DNA of 64,000 nucleotides, taken from contig CACYWG010000001.1 in assembly GCA_902778115.1 (NCBI GenBank), forward strand, positions 62,001 to 126,000. Reading direction: 5' to 3'. Each line of letters begins with the position of its first letter. Positions within the stretch are counted from its first letter, which is position 1. This DNA comes from Oscillospiraceae bacterium (GTDB lineage Bacteria > Bacillota > Clostridia > Oscillospirales > Oscillospiraceae). The notes below the pieces were generated by a model, which was not told the DNA's origin, did no database searches, and saw nothing but the letters and a program-made list of their open reading frames with translations. Made by a program: the position numbers and the translations under genes. This document shows positions 43,848 through 52,126 of the stretch, one piece after another.

Positions 43848-45219
43848 GCTGAGAAACAATCTATTTTACGAGCAGAAGAACGGCTATGATCTGATCGGCA
43901 CCGAAGAACGCCTTGCAGTCGAGGATTACTGCAAAGGCTATATGGACTATTTGAATCGTTCCCGCATGGAACGGGAAGCGGTTGTGAACGCAATAGAGCT
44001 TGCCGAAAAGAACGGCTTTGTCGAATATCACTTCGGCATGGAGCTCAAGCCCGGGATGAAGATCTATCACAACAACCGCGGCAAGGCTCTGCTGCTGGCT
44101 GTGATCGGCAGGAAGAGCCTGGCTGAGGGCGCGGTCATTGCCGGCGCGCATGTGGATTCTCCGCGCCTCGATCTCAAGCAGGTCACCCTGTATGAGCAGG
44201 ATGAGATGTGCTATTTCAAGACGCACTACTACGGCGGCATCAAGAAATACCAGTGGGTCACCATTCCTCTGGAGCTGCACGGCGCCGTCGCACTGAAAAA
44301 CGGCGAGGTCGTCGACGTGGTGATCGGCCGCGAGCCGAACGAACCCAAGTTCATCATCACCGACCTGCTGCCGCATCTGGCGAAGGATCAGATGACCAAG
44401 ACCATGGCCGAGGGCATCACCGGCGAGGGCCTGAATATTCTGATCGGCTCCACCCCCTATGCCGACGAGGGCAAGGACCGCGTCAAGCTTGCCGTGATGA
44501 GCATCCTTAACGACATGTATGGCATCACGGAGGAGGATTTCCTCTCTGCCGAGCTCTCTGCCGTTCCCGCGTATGACGTCAGCGAGATCGGTCTTGACCG
44601 CTCCATGATCGGCGGATACGGTCAGGACGACCGCGTTTGTGCTTACGCCGAGCTGAAAGCTCTGTTTGACGTGAAGGATCCCGAGCGCACCTGTGTCTGC
44701 ATCCTGGCCGACAAAGAAGAGACCGGCTCCGACGGCGTGAGCGGTATGCAGAGCGCTGCCTTCGACTGCTTTATGGAAGATCTCTGCGTGACTCAGGGCG
44801 TTGCACTGCGCCACTGCTATGCCAACAGCTTCTGTGTTTCCGCTGACGTGAGCAATGCCTTCGATCCGCTTTATCCCGAGGTTTCCGAGAAGCGCAGCGA
44901 ATCCAAGATCAACTACGGCGTCAGCATCTGCAAGTTCACCGGTTCCCGCGGCAAAGGCGGCACGAGTGACGCCAGTGCGGAGCTTGTCGCGGTTCTGCGC
45001 CGTCTCTTTGCCGACAACGGCGTTGTCTGGCAGATGGCAGAACTCGGCAAGGTCGACCAGGGCGGCGGCGGCACGATCGCCAAGTACATGGCCAACCGCA
45101 ACATCGACACCATCGACGCCGGAACGCCGGTCCTGAGCATGCATGCTCCCTTTGAGGTCACCAGCAAGTTCGACTGCTACATGACTTACAAGGCCGTTCT
45201 GACGGCATACAAGGGCTGA
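43840..45219 (+). CDS. M18 family aminopeptidase
   Basis: The 459-residue metallopeptidase removes N-terminal residues, often acidic or bulky ones. It has the M18 motifs GAHVDSPRLDLKQ (metal histidine), DKEETGSDGVSGM with its catalytic glutamates, and HAPFEVTSKFDCYM near the end. The ATG at 43840 overlaps the fusion gene and is set by TGGAGG at 43825-43830; the longer frame would run inside that gene. Confidence 0.9.
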   Translation: MDELRNNLFYEQKNGYDLIGTEERLAVEDYCKGYMDYLNRSRMEREAVVNAIELAEKNGFVEYHFGMELKPGMKIYHNNRGKALLLAVIGRKSLAEGAVIAGAHVDSPRLDLKQVTLYEQDEMCYFKTHYYGGIKKYQWVTIPLELHGAVALKNGEVVDVVIGREPNEPKFIITDLLPHLAKDQMTKTMAEGITGEGLNILIGSTPYADEGKDRVKLAVMSILNDMYGITEEDFLSAELSAVPAYDVSEIGLDRSMIGGYGQDDRVCAYAELKALFDVKDPERTCVCILADKEETGSDGVSGMQSAAFDCFMEDLCVTQGVALRHCYANSFCVSADVSNAFDPLYPEVSEKRSESKINYGVSICKFTGSRGKGGTSDASAELVAVLRRLFADNGVVWQMAELGKVDQGGGGTIAKYMANRNIDTIDAGTPVLSMHAPFEVTSKFDCYMTYKAVLTAYKG

Positions 45220-45239
45220 GCTTCGTCCTTATGAAAAGC

Positions 45240-45275
45240 ACACCTCCCGGTTAAACTAACCGGGAGGTGTATTTT
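45240..45275 (+). promoter_or_regulatory. Hairpin that buries the tepA-like RBS
   Basis: ACACCTCCCGGTTA (45240-45253) pairs perfectly with TAACCGGGAGGTGT (45257-45270) around AAC, and ATTTT follows. The 3' arm contains GGGAGGTG, the only RBS for the ATG at 45276, so the same stem may end the aminopeptidase transcript and limit translation of the next gene. Confidence 0.75.
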
Positions 45276-45911
45276 ATGGATGAAATCAAAGAACTGGGCG
45301 CAAGCCGCCAGGGGAATATTCACTGTTTGACCATTGTGGGTCAGATCGAAGGGCATCAGGTGCTGCCCGAGGATACAAAATCGACAAAATACGAGCATGT
45401 CCTGCCGCTGATTGCGGCGATCGAGGAATCGTCGGAGGTGCAGGGCCTTCTGATCCTGCTCAATACGATGGGCGGCGATGTAGAGGCCGGTCTCGCGATT
45501 GCTGAACTGATCGCCGGTATGAAAAAGCCAAACGTCTCGCTGGTGCTTGGCGGCGGCCACTCCATCGGCGTGCCGCTTGCTGTTGCGGCACAGAAAAGCA
45601 TGATCGCTCCTTCGGCCGCCATGACGATCCATCCGGTGCGCCTGAACGGAGTCGTGATCGGTGTCCCTCAGACCTATAACTATTTCGCTCGCATCCAGGA
45701 GCGGATCGTGCGCTTTGTGACAGATCATTCATCCATTTCACGCGAGGAATATCTGCGCCTGATGACGAACACGGATGAGCTGGCCAACGACGTCGGCAGC
45801 GTGATCTACGGTGACGAGGCGGTAGGGAAGGGCTTGATCGATCAGATCGGCACACTGGCCGATGCACTGGCCTATCTTCACGATCGGATCGGAGCGGAAG
45901 CGGATGCTTGA
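45276..45911 (+). CDS. ClpP-fold protease, TepA-like translocation-enhancing protein
   Basis: The 211-residue cytoplasmic protein has the ClpP/crotonase-type serine protease fold with the predicted nucleophile Ser96 in GGGHSIGVPLAV and His119 in MTIHPVRLNGV. It is close to the YlzF/TepA group, described in Bacillus as helping protein export and signal-peptide degradation. It differs from true ClpP elsewhere in this window. GGGAGGTG precedes the ATG but sits inside a strong hairpin. Confidence 0.82.
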   Translation: MDEIKELGASRQGNIHCLTIVGQIEGHQVLPEDTKSTKYEHVLPLIAAIEESSEVQGLLILLNTMGGDVEAGLAIAELIAGMKKPNVSLVLGGGHSIGVPLAVAAQKSMIAPSAAMTIHPVRLNGVVIGVPQTYNYFARIQERIVRFVTDHSSISREEYLRLMTNTDELANDVGSVIYGDEAVGKGLIDQIGTLADALAYLHDRIGAEADA

Positions 45912-45936
45912 TTTATGATGGGCATTGCGGTATACT
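45908..45936 (+). promoter_or_regulatory. Sigma-A promoter of the CYTH-lipoprotein pair
   Basis: TTGATT (45908-45913) and TATACT (45931-45936) have a 17-base spacer. The -35 overlaps the tepA-like stop codon. Confidence 0.75.
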
Positions 45937-45972
45937 ATCACGGCAAACTTGCAGAAAGCTGGGGGGACAGGC

Positions 45973-46491
45973 ATGGATGATATACCCTATGAAATCGAAC
46001 GGAAGTTTCTGATCCGCATGCCGGATCTGCTGTGGCTCGCTTCTGTCGCAGAGCGCTCCCATATCCGGCAGACATATCTTTTGAATGAGCGGAAAGGAAC
46101 GAGCGAACGGGTACGCAGCCGTGCGGCGCAGGGACGGACCGTCTATACGCATACTCAAAAAACGCATGTTTCCGATATGCGGCGGATAGAAGTCGAACGG
46201 GAGATCGGGCAGAGCGAATACGAACGCCTGCTTCTGAAGGCCGATCCGGAACGCAAGCTCATTGAAAAAGACCGCTATTGCCTGCGGTCAGGGGATTATC
46301 TCTATGAAATTGACATCTATCCCTTCTGGAATGAACAGGCGATACTGGAAATAGAGCTGACCGATGAAAGCCAGAGCTTTCCCTGGCCGGAAGGCATCGT
46401 TTGTATCCGAGAAGTGACGGAGGACCGGCGCTATACCAATTCCGCCCTTGCCCGCCGGATCCCGGAAGAAGAACTGCAGAAAGAGGAATAA
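45973..46491 (+). CDS. CYTH domain protein
   Basis: The 172-residue protein has the CYTH fold: IPYEIERKFLI (the ExExK-type motif with EIERK), a central YTHTQKTH and EVEREIGQSEYERLL, LIEKDRYCL, and a final EIELTD strand. CYTH proteins bind polyphosphorylated ligands through a tunnel and include adenylate cyclases, thiamine triphosphatases and tripolyphosphatases; the activity here is unclear. It shares a transcript with the lipoprotein gene after it. Confidence 0.85.
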   Translation: MDDIPYEIERKFLIRMPDLLWLASVAERSHIRQTYLLNERKGTSERVRSRAAQGRTVYTHTQKTHVSDMRRIEVEREIGQSEYERLLLKADPERKLIEKDRYCLRSGDYLYEIDIYPFWNEQAILEIELTDESQSFPWPEGIVCIREVTEDRRYTNSALARRIPEEELQKEE

Positions 46492-46493
46492 CT

Positions 46494-47783
46494 ATGAAAA
46501 AAATCATCGCCGTGATCCTTGCTCTCTGCCTGACAGCCGCGCTGTCAGCCTGCGGAAGCGAGGAGTCGCTGGTTCAGGATACGGATGATACTCCGAGGCC
46601 CGTTGCTGAGACCGAACCTGCGCCCACTCCGTTTGTACCTGACCCGCAGATTCTGGAAGAACTGGGCGCACCCGTCATCCTCAATATAAGCAATATTACG
46701 GAGACATATCCTGCGCCGGACGATCCCGACCGCGTGATACTGACCTACGGTTATGACGACGTAGAGCTTTATCTGGAGTCCAATACTGCTGCCGCAGAAG
46801 CGATCAATCAGTTCCTTGCCACACAGGATGAGATCTACTATTCCGGCACCGGCAACGGCGACGGTATCAACGCCGTGCTTGAGCTCGCCATGGATAACTA
46901 TGCGCTGATCCAGGATCACGACGCCGGACTCAATATGGAGTTTTCCTGCATGCGCTCTGCCTATATCGACCGCGCAGACAGCCGCGTGATCGCACTGCGA
47001 TACCGGGTCAACAGCTATACCGGCGGCGCGCACGGGATCTATGCGGACCGCGCTTATGTTTTTGACACGGCAAGCGGTCGTGCCTTGAGCTTTGACGATC
47101 TTGCCAGCGACCGCAGCGCACTGGAAAAGCTTCTGCTGGAAAAAATGTATGACACGCTTCATAACGACGTACGCTACAAGCCGATTTTTGACTACATGGT
47201 TGCCTTCAAATCCGACGAGAACCTCGACGAGGAGCTGACAGCCCTGTTCCGTGACGGATCCTGGACACTGACAAATGAGGGCTTGACCGTTTTTTCCGAT
47301 ATCTATGAGATCGGCAGCTACGCGGACGGGATCGTCCGTTTTACCGTGTCCTATGAAGATCTGGCTGGACTTCTGAAAGAGGAATGGCTTCCTGTGAAGC
47401 GGACGCATGACGGCCAGCTCAATATCATGGGGATTGATGACCGCGGCGGAAAAGAGGTCCATCTGCTGGATAAGGTCAGCATTTCAGAGGATGGTCAGGA
47501 GTTTCGCGTGTATGCCGAAGGTACGGTTTATGACGTTTCGATCACTTCCGTGACCTACATCAGCGATGATATCGGCTTTTATCAGACGCAGAATCACTGG
47601 TACTGCAGTTATCTTTCCAATCTTGGCGTACAGGTCCAGACCGCGATCCCCGACGGGATGCCGGATCTGATGATCCGCTGCCGCGATGAAAGCGGAACAG
47701 AGCACAGCTTCCTTCTCACCGAAAGCGGAGAGGACGGGTCCGTGCTTCTTTTAGAGGAAGATAACGTTGCCGCCGTCGGCTGA
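46494..47783 (+). CDS. DUF3298/DUF4163-type lipoprotein
   Basis: The 429-residue exported protein has a lipoprotein signal peptide with lipobox LSAC (MKKIIAVILALCLTAALSACG), a short Thr-Glu-Pro linker, and a domain with YTGGAHGIYADRAYVFDTASGRALSFDDL, the hallmark of DUF3298 (RsiV-like), preceded by a likely DUF4163 segment. Such domains often bind cell-wall components. It starts three bases after the CYTH gene, in the same operon, and ends at a strong terminator shared with the LRR gene. Confidence 0.8.
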   Translation: MKKIIAVILALCLTAALSACGSEESLVQDTDDTPRPVAETEPAPTPFVPDPQILEELGAPVILNISNITETYPAPDDPDRVILTYGYDDVELYLESNTAAAEAINQFLATQDEIYYSGTGNGDGINAVLELAMDNYALIQDHDAGLNMEFSCMRSAYIDRADSRVIALRYRVNSYTGGAHGIYADRAYVFDTASGRALSFDDLASDRSALEKLLLEKMYDTLHNDVRYKPIFDYMVAFKSDENLDEELTALFRDGSWTLTNEGLTVFSDIYEIGSYADGIVRFTVSYEDLAGLLKEEWLPVKRTHDGQLNIMGIDDRGGKEVHLLDKVSISEDGQEFRVYAEGTVYDVSITSVTYISDDIGFYQTQNHWYCSYLSNLGVQVQTAIPDGMPDLMIRCRDESGTEHSFLLTESGEDGSVLLLEEDNVAAVG

Positions 47784-47796
47784 GATAATCTGATAG

Positions 47797-47830
47797 AAAA
47801 AAAGCTTGCGCTGCTGCGCAAGCTTTTTTG
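47797..47830. terminator. Bidirectional terminator
   Basis: AAAGCTTGCGC and GCGCAAGCTTT pair around TGCT, with A and T runs on both sides, so it can end both the lipoprotein and the convergent LRR gene. Confidence 0.88.
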
Positions 47831-47839
47831 TTATTCCGT

Positions 47840-49414
47840 TTAGCCGTACAATGACCAGGTTTTGCCCGACTGCTGGAGCGTGGCGTAGCCGAACTGCTCA
47901 TACAAAAGCGCATACCGTTCGACACGGTTTTCGGGAACATTGTTGTTCAATCCGTCTTTGAAGCGCCAATGTCCTTCGGCCGGATCGACCCAGCGGAATT
48001 CAAATTCGCAATCCGGGTGGCGATCCATCATTTCTTTCTGCTGGCTTTCCGGCACATAACTCATCGTGCAGTAGAAGCGCTTGAGCTCCGGCAGATCATA
48101 CAGGCTGCTGATGTCGGTCGGTCCGATGGGGACGTTGTCGCTGTTGCGCTGGCAGCTGATATTGAGGTGCTGCAGATGCGTACACTGGGCCAGCGGCGAG
48201 AGATCGCTGACACGGGCGGAAAACAGCTCGAGATATTCAAGATCCGGGCAGTTGGCTATGGGACTGATATCGTTCAGCCAGGTGATTGCCAGGATCGCCA
48301 CTTCAAGCTTCGGCATATAATTGAGGAAATCAGCGTGTGTGATCAGCGTGTGTCCGAGATCCAGATATTTCACGTCGGTGCAGTATTTCAGCGGCTCGCT
48401 GGTGTTGTCGTTGACCGATCCGCCGGTGGCCCAGATCATCTCTGTATCTGTCAGGCAATGGTAGTTTCCGAAAAAGACGCGCCACACGACCTTGATATCA
48501 GGATAATCGTCCCTCAGCTGAGCCATATGCTCGTTATCCACGCCGCAGCTGTCCAGCTTCAGGTATTTCAGATTGTGAAAATAGGGGAGAACAGCTCTCA
48601 GCTCTTCCAGCCCCTCATTACCGATCTCCACGTTTTCAAATTCGATCGTTTCGGCATCAAGAGAGATCGGCTCGCCGAAGAGCTCGGTCTGATAGTCCAA
48701 CTGAATGACGGAACTTTCAGAGCTGAGCTTCAGAGCGTCCTCCAGGCTCAGATCATTTTCATCGCGCGGGATACTGACAGAACTGAGGTGCGTGAAGCGC
48801 TGCAGGTCGGGGATCAGCTGCTGCAGGCTGTCTGCGTTCAACCCGGTCAAAGTCAGCGACACGATATCATATGGATAGAGCTCGCCGAGCAGATGCATCG
48901 AATACTTGACTTCACAGTCGGGACAGGCTTCCCGCAGTGCATCCACTGCAGCGGCCTCGGCAATGTCCGGATCGATGGTAATGCTGTGCAGCTTTTTCAG
49001 CCATTTCGCGTTCTCAGTCAACGAGGCGAGATAGGACGCATCATCGATCGACAGCGTTTCCGTCTGCGGATCCAATGACAGCGGTTCACCGTTCCCGTCA
49101 ATCAGCACCGCGTAACTCACATCCACACCGGGATGATCTTTGATAAAGTCTTCGATCGCTTCGTAGCAGCGGCTGCCGGTGAGATCAAGACGAATAAGCG
49201 ACGAAGTGTCCAAAGAATTCAGCTCTGATTCGTCGAGAACGGCAGTGAGCTCAACAGGCGGCGTTTCCAGAATGAGCGCCGTTTTTTCAGGGACGTTTGA
49301 TATAGGTCCTCCTGGCTGGTTATTATCTGTATGCCCGCCGCTCAGACGCAGGTACAGCAGGGTACCGAGCAGTGCGGCCAAAGCGATCATTGCAATTCTT
49401 TTACCGAGTTTCAT
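47840..49414 (-). CDS. Leucine-rich repeat protein, membrane-anchored
   Basis: The 524-residue protein has an N-terminal signal-anchor (LGKRIAMIALAALLGTLLYLRL) without a lipobox and a series of leucine-rich repeats, clearest in the C-terminal half (LKYLKLDSCGV, VKYLDLGHTL, LEYLELFSARVSDLSPLAQC, LQHLNISCQ). It is probably displayed outside the cell and may bind proteins or cell-wall polymers. Its own promoter lies at 49457-49485. It ends on the shared terminator at 47797-47830. Confidence 0.82.
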   Translation of the reverse strand: MKLGKRIAMIALAALLGTLLYLRLSGGHTDNNQPGGPISNVPEKTALILETPPVELTAVLDESELNSLDTSSLIRLDLTGSRCYEAIEDFIKDHPGVDVSYAVLIDGNGEPLSLDPQTETLSIDDASYLASLTENAKWLKKLHSITIDPDIAEAAAVDALREACPDCEVKYSMHLLGELYPYDIVSLTLTGLNADSLQQLIPDLQRFTHLSSVSIPRDENDLSLEDALKLSSESSVIQLDYQTELFGEPISLDAETIEFENVEIGNEGLEELRAVLPYFHNLKYLKLDSCGVDNEHMAQLRDDYPDIKVVWRVFFGNYHCLTDTEMIWATGGSVNDNTSEPLKYCTDVKYLDLGHTLITHADFLNYMPKLEVAILAITWLNDISPIANCPDLEYLELFSARVSDLSPLAQCTHLQHLNISCQRNSDNVPIGPTDISSLYDLPELKRFYCTMSYVPESQQKEMMDRHPDCEFEFRWVDPAEGHWRFKDGLNNNVPENRVERYALLYEQFGYATLQQSGKTWSLYG

Positions 49415-49456
49415 TTTTTCCTCCGATCACGGAATGTCTACGTGAAAGCGTTTCGT

Positions 49457-49485
49457 ATTGTACCACAAAGCCGCCGGGAGGTCAA
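49457..49485 (-). promoter_or_regulatory. Sigma-A promoter of the LRR gene
   Basis: On the minus strand TTGACC (49480-49485) and TACAAT (49457-49462) are 17 bases apart, about 40 bases before the LRR start. Confidence 0.78.
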
Positions 49486-49552
49486 TCTTTGGCATTTGTG
49501 CATTCGGATCTCAATCTTGGTGAAAATAAGCAAAAAAACAGCTAAAAAAATG

Positions 49553-49581
49553 TTGACAACGCCGGTTTGCCGTGGTATTCT
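49553..49581 (+). promoter_or_regulatory. Sigma-A promoter of rplU
   Basis: A consensus TTGACA (49553-49558) and TATTCT (49576-49581) have a 17-base spacer, about 85 bases before rplU. Confidence 0.82.
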
Positions 49582-49587
49582 TTTAAA

Positions 49588-49650
49588 GCCGCATTGAAGG
49601 GGTCCCAAAGTTGAGGCTAACCTCCACCCCCAGAGCGAGTCCTGTAAAGA
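49588..49650 (+). promoter_or_regulatory. Ribosomal L21 leader
   Basis: The leader contains a GGGGTCCC start, GTTGAGGCTAACCTCCACCCC and the conserved AGAGCGAGTCCTGTAAAGAG followed by GGGAGG, the pattern of the L21-type autoregulatory leader found before rplU in Firmicutes. It probably lets L21 repress its own mRNA. I matched it by memory of the motif and not by search. Confidence 0.75.
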
Positions 49651-49665
49651 GGGAGGATATCTACT

Positions 49666-49980
49666 ATGAAGCATGCTATCATTGTGACCGGCGGCAAGCA
49701 GTACCGCGTTGCCGAGGGTGATGTGATCTTCGTCGAAAAGCTCGATGTCGCCGCTGGCGAGACCGTGAAGTTCGACCAGGTCCTGGCTGTTGTCGACGGT
49801 GAGACCGCGACCTTCGGCGCACCCGTCATCGAGGGCGCTTCCGTTTCCGCCAATGTCGTCAAGAACGGCAAGAGCGCGAAGGTCCGCGTCTACAAGATGA
49901 AGCCCAAAAAGGGTTACCGTCGCACGCAGGGCCATCGTCAGCCCTACACCAAGGTCCAGATTGAGACCATCAACGCCTGA
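49666..49980 (+). CDS. rplU: 50S ribosomal protein L21
   Basis: L21 binds 23S rRNA. The 104-residue protein has the family start [27 protein letters not shown] and the end [34 protein letters not shown] at 49650-49655 is the RBS. rpmA follows after a 40-base gap, with no prp gene between them, unlike in most Firmicutes. Confidence 0.97.
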   Translation: MKHAIIVTGGKQYRVAEGDVIFVEKLDVAAGETVKFDQVLAVVDGETATFGAPVIEGASVSANVVKNGKSAKVRVYKMKPKKGYRRTQGHRQPYTKVQIETINA

Positions 49981-50020
49981 TTTTCCGCAACTGATTTTGA
50001 CTAATGGAGGTGTAACCTAA

Positions 50021-50284
50021 ATGGCACATAAAAAAGGTATGGGTTCTACCAAGAACGGCCGCGACAGCGAGTCCAAGCGTCTTGGCGCCAAGAGAGCCGA
50101 TGGGCAGTTTGTCCTCGCCGGCAACATCCTTGTCAGACAGCGCGGAACGAAGATCCACCCGGGTACCAATGTCGGTAAGGGTAAGGACGACACTCTGTTC
50201 TCCCTCGTGGACGGCACTGTGAAGTTCGAGCGCATGGGCAAGGACCGCAAACAGGTCTCTGTTTACGAAGAGATCGCTCAGTAA
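50021..50284 (+). CDS. rpmA: 50S ribosomal protein L27
   Basis: L27 reaches toward the peptidyl-transferase centre with its N-terminus. The 87-residue protein starts [24 protein letters not shown], exactly at the mature-form start. Most Firmicutes carry a roughly nine-residue N-terminal extension that Prp protease cleaves; neither the extension nor a prp gene is here. GGAGGTG at 50006-50012 precedes the ATG. Confidence 0.96.
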   Translation: MAHKKGMGSTKNGRDSESKRLGAKRADGQFVLAGNILVRQRGTKIHPGTNVGKGKDDTLFSLVDGTVKFERMGKDRKQVSVYEEIAQ

Positions 50285-50295
50285 GCATTGCGATA

Positions 50296-50322
50296 GGGCC
50301 GGACGAAAGTCCGGCCTTTTTC
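50296..50322 (+). terminator. Terminator after rpmA
   Basis: GGCCGGAC and GTCCGGCC pair around GAAA, followed by TTTTT. It lies 11 bases after rpmA and before obgE, so some read-through or a separate start is needed for obgE. Confidence 0.88.
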
Positions 50323-50355
50323 CTTAGGATTGATTTGAAAGCAAGGAGGGCTGTT

Positions 50356-51639
50356 ATGGCAGCTTCTTTTGTCGATAAAGCCAGGATCACCGTCAGAGCC
50401 GGTAACGGCGGCGCCGGTGCGGTCGCTTTCCACCGAGAAAAATATGTGGCGGCCGGCGGCCCGGACGGCGGTGACGGCGGCCGCGGCGGCAACATCATTT
50501 TTACCGTTGACGACAATATGTCCACGCTGATGGACTTTCGCTATAAGCGGAAATATGTGGCCGGCAACGGCATGCCCGGTCAGGGGAAACGCTGCTACGG
50601 CAAGGACGGCGAGAGTCTCTATATCAAGGTCCCGCGCGGCACAATCATCCGCGATACGGAGACCGGCGCCATCATGCACGACATGTCCACCGGCGAGGAT
50701 TGGATCGCCGCAAAAGGCGGCCGCGGCGGCTGGGGCAATATGCATTTTGCCACGCCGACCCGTCAGGTCCCGCATTTTGCCAAGCCCGGTCTGCCCGGTG
50801 AGAGCCACGATATCACCCTGGAGCTGAAGCTGCTGGCCGACGTCGGCCTGGTCGGCTTTCCCAACGTCGGTAAATCGACGCTTCTGTCCGTGGTCAGCAA
50901 GGCCCATCCGAAGATCGCCAATTATCATTTTACGACGCTGTTTCCCAATCTTGGCGTCGTGTATGTTGACGAGGGCGTTTCTTTTGTGATGGCCGATATC
51001 CCGGGCATCATCGAGGGCGCATCGGAAGGGGCCGGCCTCGGCCATGATTTTCTGCGGCATATCGACCGCTGCCGTCTGCTGGTGCATCTGGTGGACGTTT
51101 CCGGCAGCGAGGGCCGCGATCCGGTCGACGACTTCGAGGCGATCTGCAATGAACTGCGCGAATACAGTCCGGAGCTTGCCGAACGCCCGCAGATCGTAGC
51201 AGCCAATAAGTGTGATCTGCTCGGCGAGGACCGGGAAAACATCGATCGTCTGAAACGTATGGTGGAGGCGAGCGGCTATGAGTTCTTTGAAATGAGCGCC
51301 GTGACCCATGAAGGGACGCGGGAGCTTGTCAAAGAATGTGCCCGCCGTCTGGCTGAGCTTCCGCCGATCGCTGCCTATGAAGCGAATTATGTTCCTCCCG
51401 AGCCCGTGATCGACACCTCGGAGGATTTGGAGATTCGCCAGTTCGACGATATGTGGATCGTCGAGGGCCCCTGGCTGCAGCGGTTGGTCGCAACAGTCAA
51501 CTTCTCGGACTATGAAAGCCGGATGTTTTTCGACCGCGTGCTGCGTGAAGCCGGCGTCTTTGAACGCATGGAGCAGATGGGAGTCAAAGACGGCGACACC
51601 GTCAGTATGTACGACCTGATGTTTGAATACAAGGACTAA
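50356..51639 (+). CDS. obgE: GTPase ObgE/CgtA
   Basis: Obg is an essential GTPase in ribosome maturation and stress response. The 427-residue protein has the glycine-rich Obg domain (AGNGGAGAVAFHREKYVAAGGPDGGDGG), then the G domain with G1 GFPNVGKST, G3 DIPGIIEGAS and G4 ANKCD, and a C-terminal OCT domain. AAGGAGG precedes the ATG; the upstream frame start at 50335 is not needed. rplU-rpmA-obgE is a standard order. Confidence 0.95.
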   Translation: MAASFVDKARITVRAGNGGAGAVAFHREKYVAAGGPDGGDGGRGGNIIFTVDDNMSTLMDFRYKRKYVAGNGMPGQGKRCYGKDGESLYIKVPRGTIIRDTETGAIMHDMSTGEDWIAAKGGRGGWGNMHFATPTRQVPHFAKPGLPGESHDITLELKLLADVGLVGFPNVGKSTLLSVVSKAHPKIANYHFTTLFPNLGVVYVDEGVSFVMADIPGIIEGASEGAGLGHDFLRHIDRCRLLVHLVDVSGSEGRDPVDDFEAICNELREYSPELAERPQIVAANKCDLLGEDRENIDRLKRMVEASGYEFFEMSAVTHEGTRELVKECARRLAELPPIAAYEANYVPPEPVIDTSEDLEIRQFDDMWIVEGPWLQRLVATVNFSDYESRMFFDRVLREAGVFERMEQMGVKDGDTVSMYDLMFEYKD

Positions 51640-51643
51640 AAAA

Positions 51644-51680
51644 TTGCAGGAAAGCATCATTGCTTTCCTGCAACTTTTTT
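51644..51680. terminator. Bidirectional terminator between obgE and SASP
   Basis: TTGCAGGAAAGCA (51644-51656) and TGCTTTCCTGCAA (51661-51673) pair around TCAT, followed by a T run. Confidence 0.88.
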
Positions 51681-51690
51681 GCCCAAAGGC

Positions 51691-51891
51691 TTACTTCATG
51701 CCGTTTTCGTAGGACTCGATCATCTTTTTGACCATCTGGCCGCCAACGGAACCGGCCTGACGGCTGGTGAGCTCGCCGTTGTAGCCGTTCTTCAGATTGA
51801 CGCCGACTTCGGAAGCGGCTTCCATCTTGAACTTGTCCATAGCCTCGCGAGCGGAGGGATTGACCAGATGATTGCTGTTACGAGTAGACAT
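51691..51891 (-). CDS. Alpha/beta-type small acid-soluble spore protein
   Basis: SASPs coat and protect spore DNA and are broken down at germination by Gpr protease. The 66-residue protein has the family pattern: a NPSAREAMDKFK start, a Gpr site region ASEVGVNLKNGYNGELTSRQAGSVGG, and MVKKMIESYE. The ATG at 51891 is nine bases from the RBS (AAGGAG); a preceding ATG at 51900 overlaps it. A weak sigma-G-like element may lie upstream. Confidence 0.93.
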   Translation of the reverse strand: MSTRNSNHLVNPSAREAMDKFKMEAASEVGVNLKNGYNGELTSRQAGSVGGQMVKKMIESYENGMK

Positions 51892-52042
51892 TGTTTGCAT
51901 CTCCTTTTCTCAATTCGGGTTGTTTGCCCACAGCTATTTTTTGCGATGCAGGATCACATATACCCGTTTACCGCAGGTAATTTTTCCCGTTCCTGCATTT
52001 GTGATAACATTTGTTTTTGATTTACATTTTTTCGAAATCATA

Positions 52043-52072
52043 TTGACATAAAGGGGTAAGATGCCGTATCAT
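52043..52072 (+). promoter_or_regulatory. Promoter with a dyad before the degenerate ATPase gene
   Basis: TTGACA (52043-52048) and TATCAT (52067-52072) are 18 bases apart. TATCAT and ATGATA (52080-52085) form a dyad that covers the -10 and likely start, which could be an operator. Confidence 0.65.
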
Positions 52073-52126
52073 TTAGTTTATGATAACAGAGATTCTGATA
52101 AAAATCAGACCTGGGAGGGATATCAA

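Noticed and set aside
51892-52000. Sigma-G promoter of the SASP gene
   Set aside because: A GCATC, 18-base spacer, CAAACAA arrangement is visible on the minus strand, but it matches the consensus only partly and is not listed as a feature.
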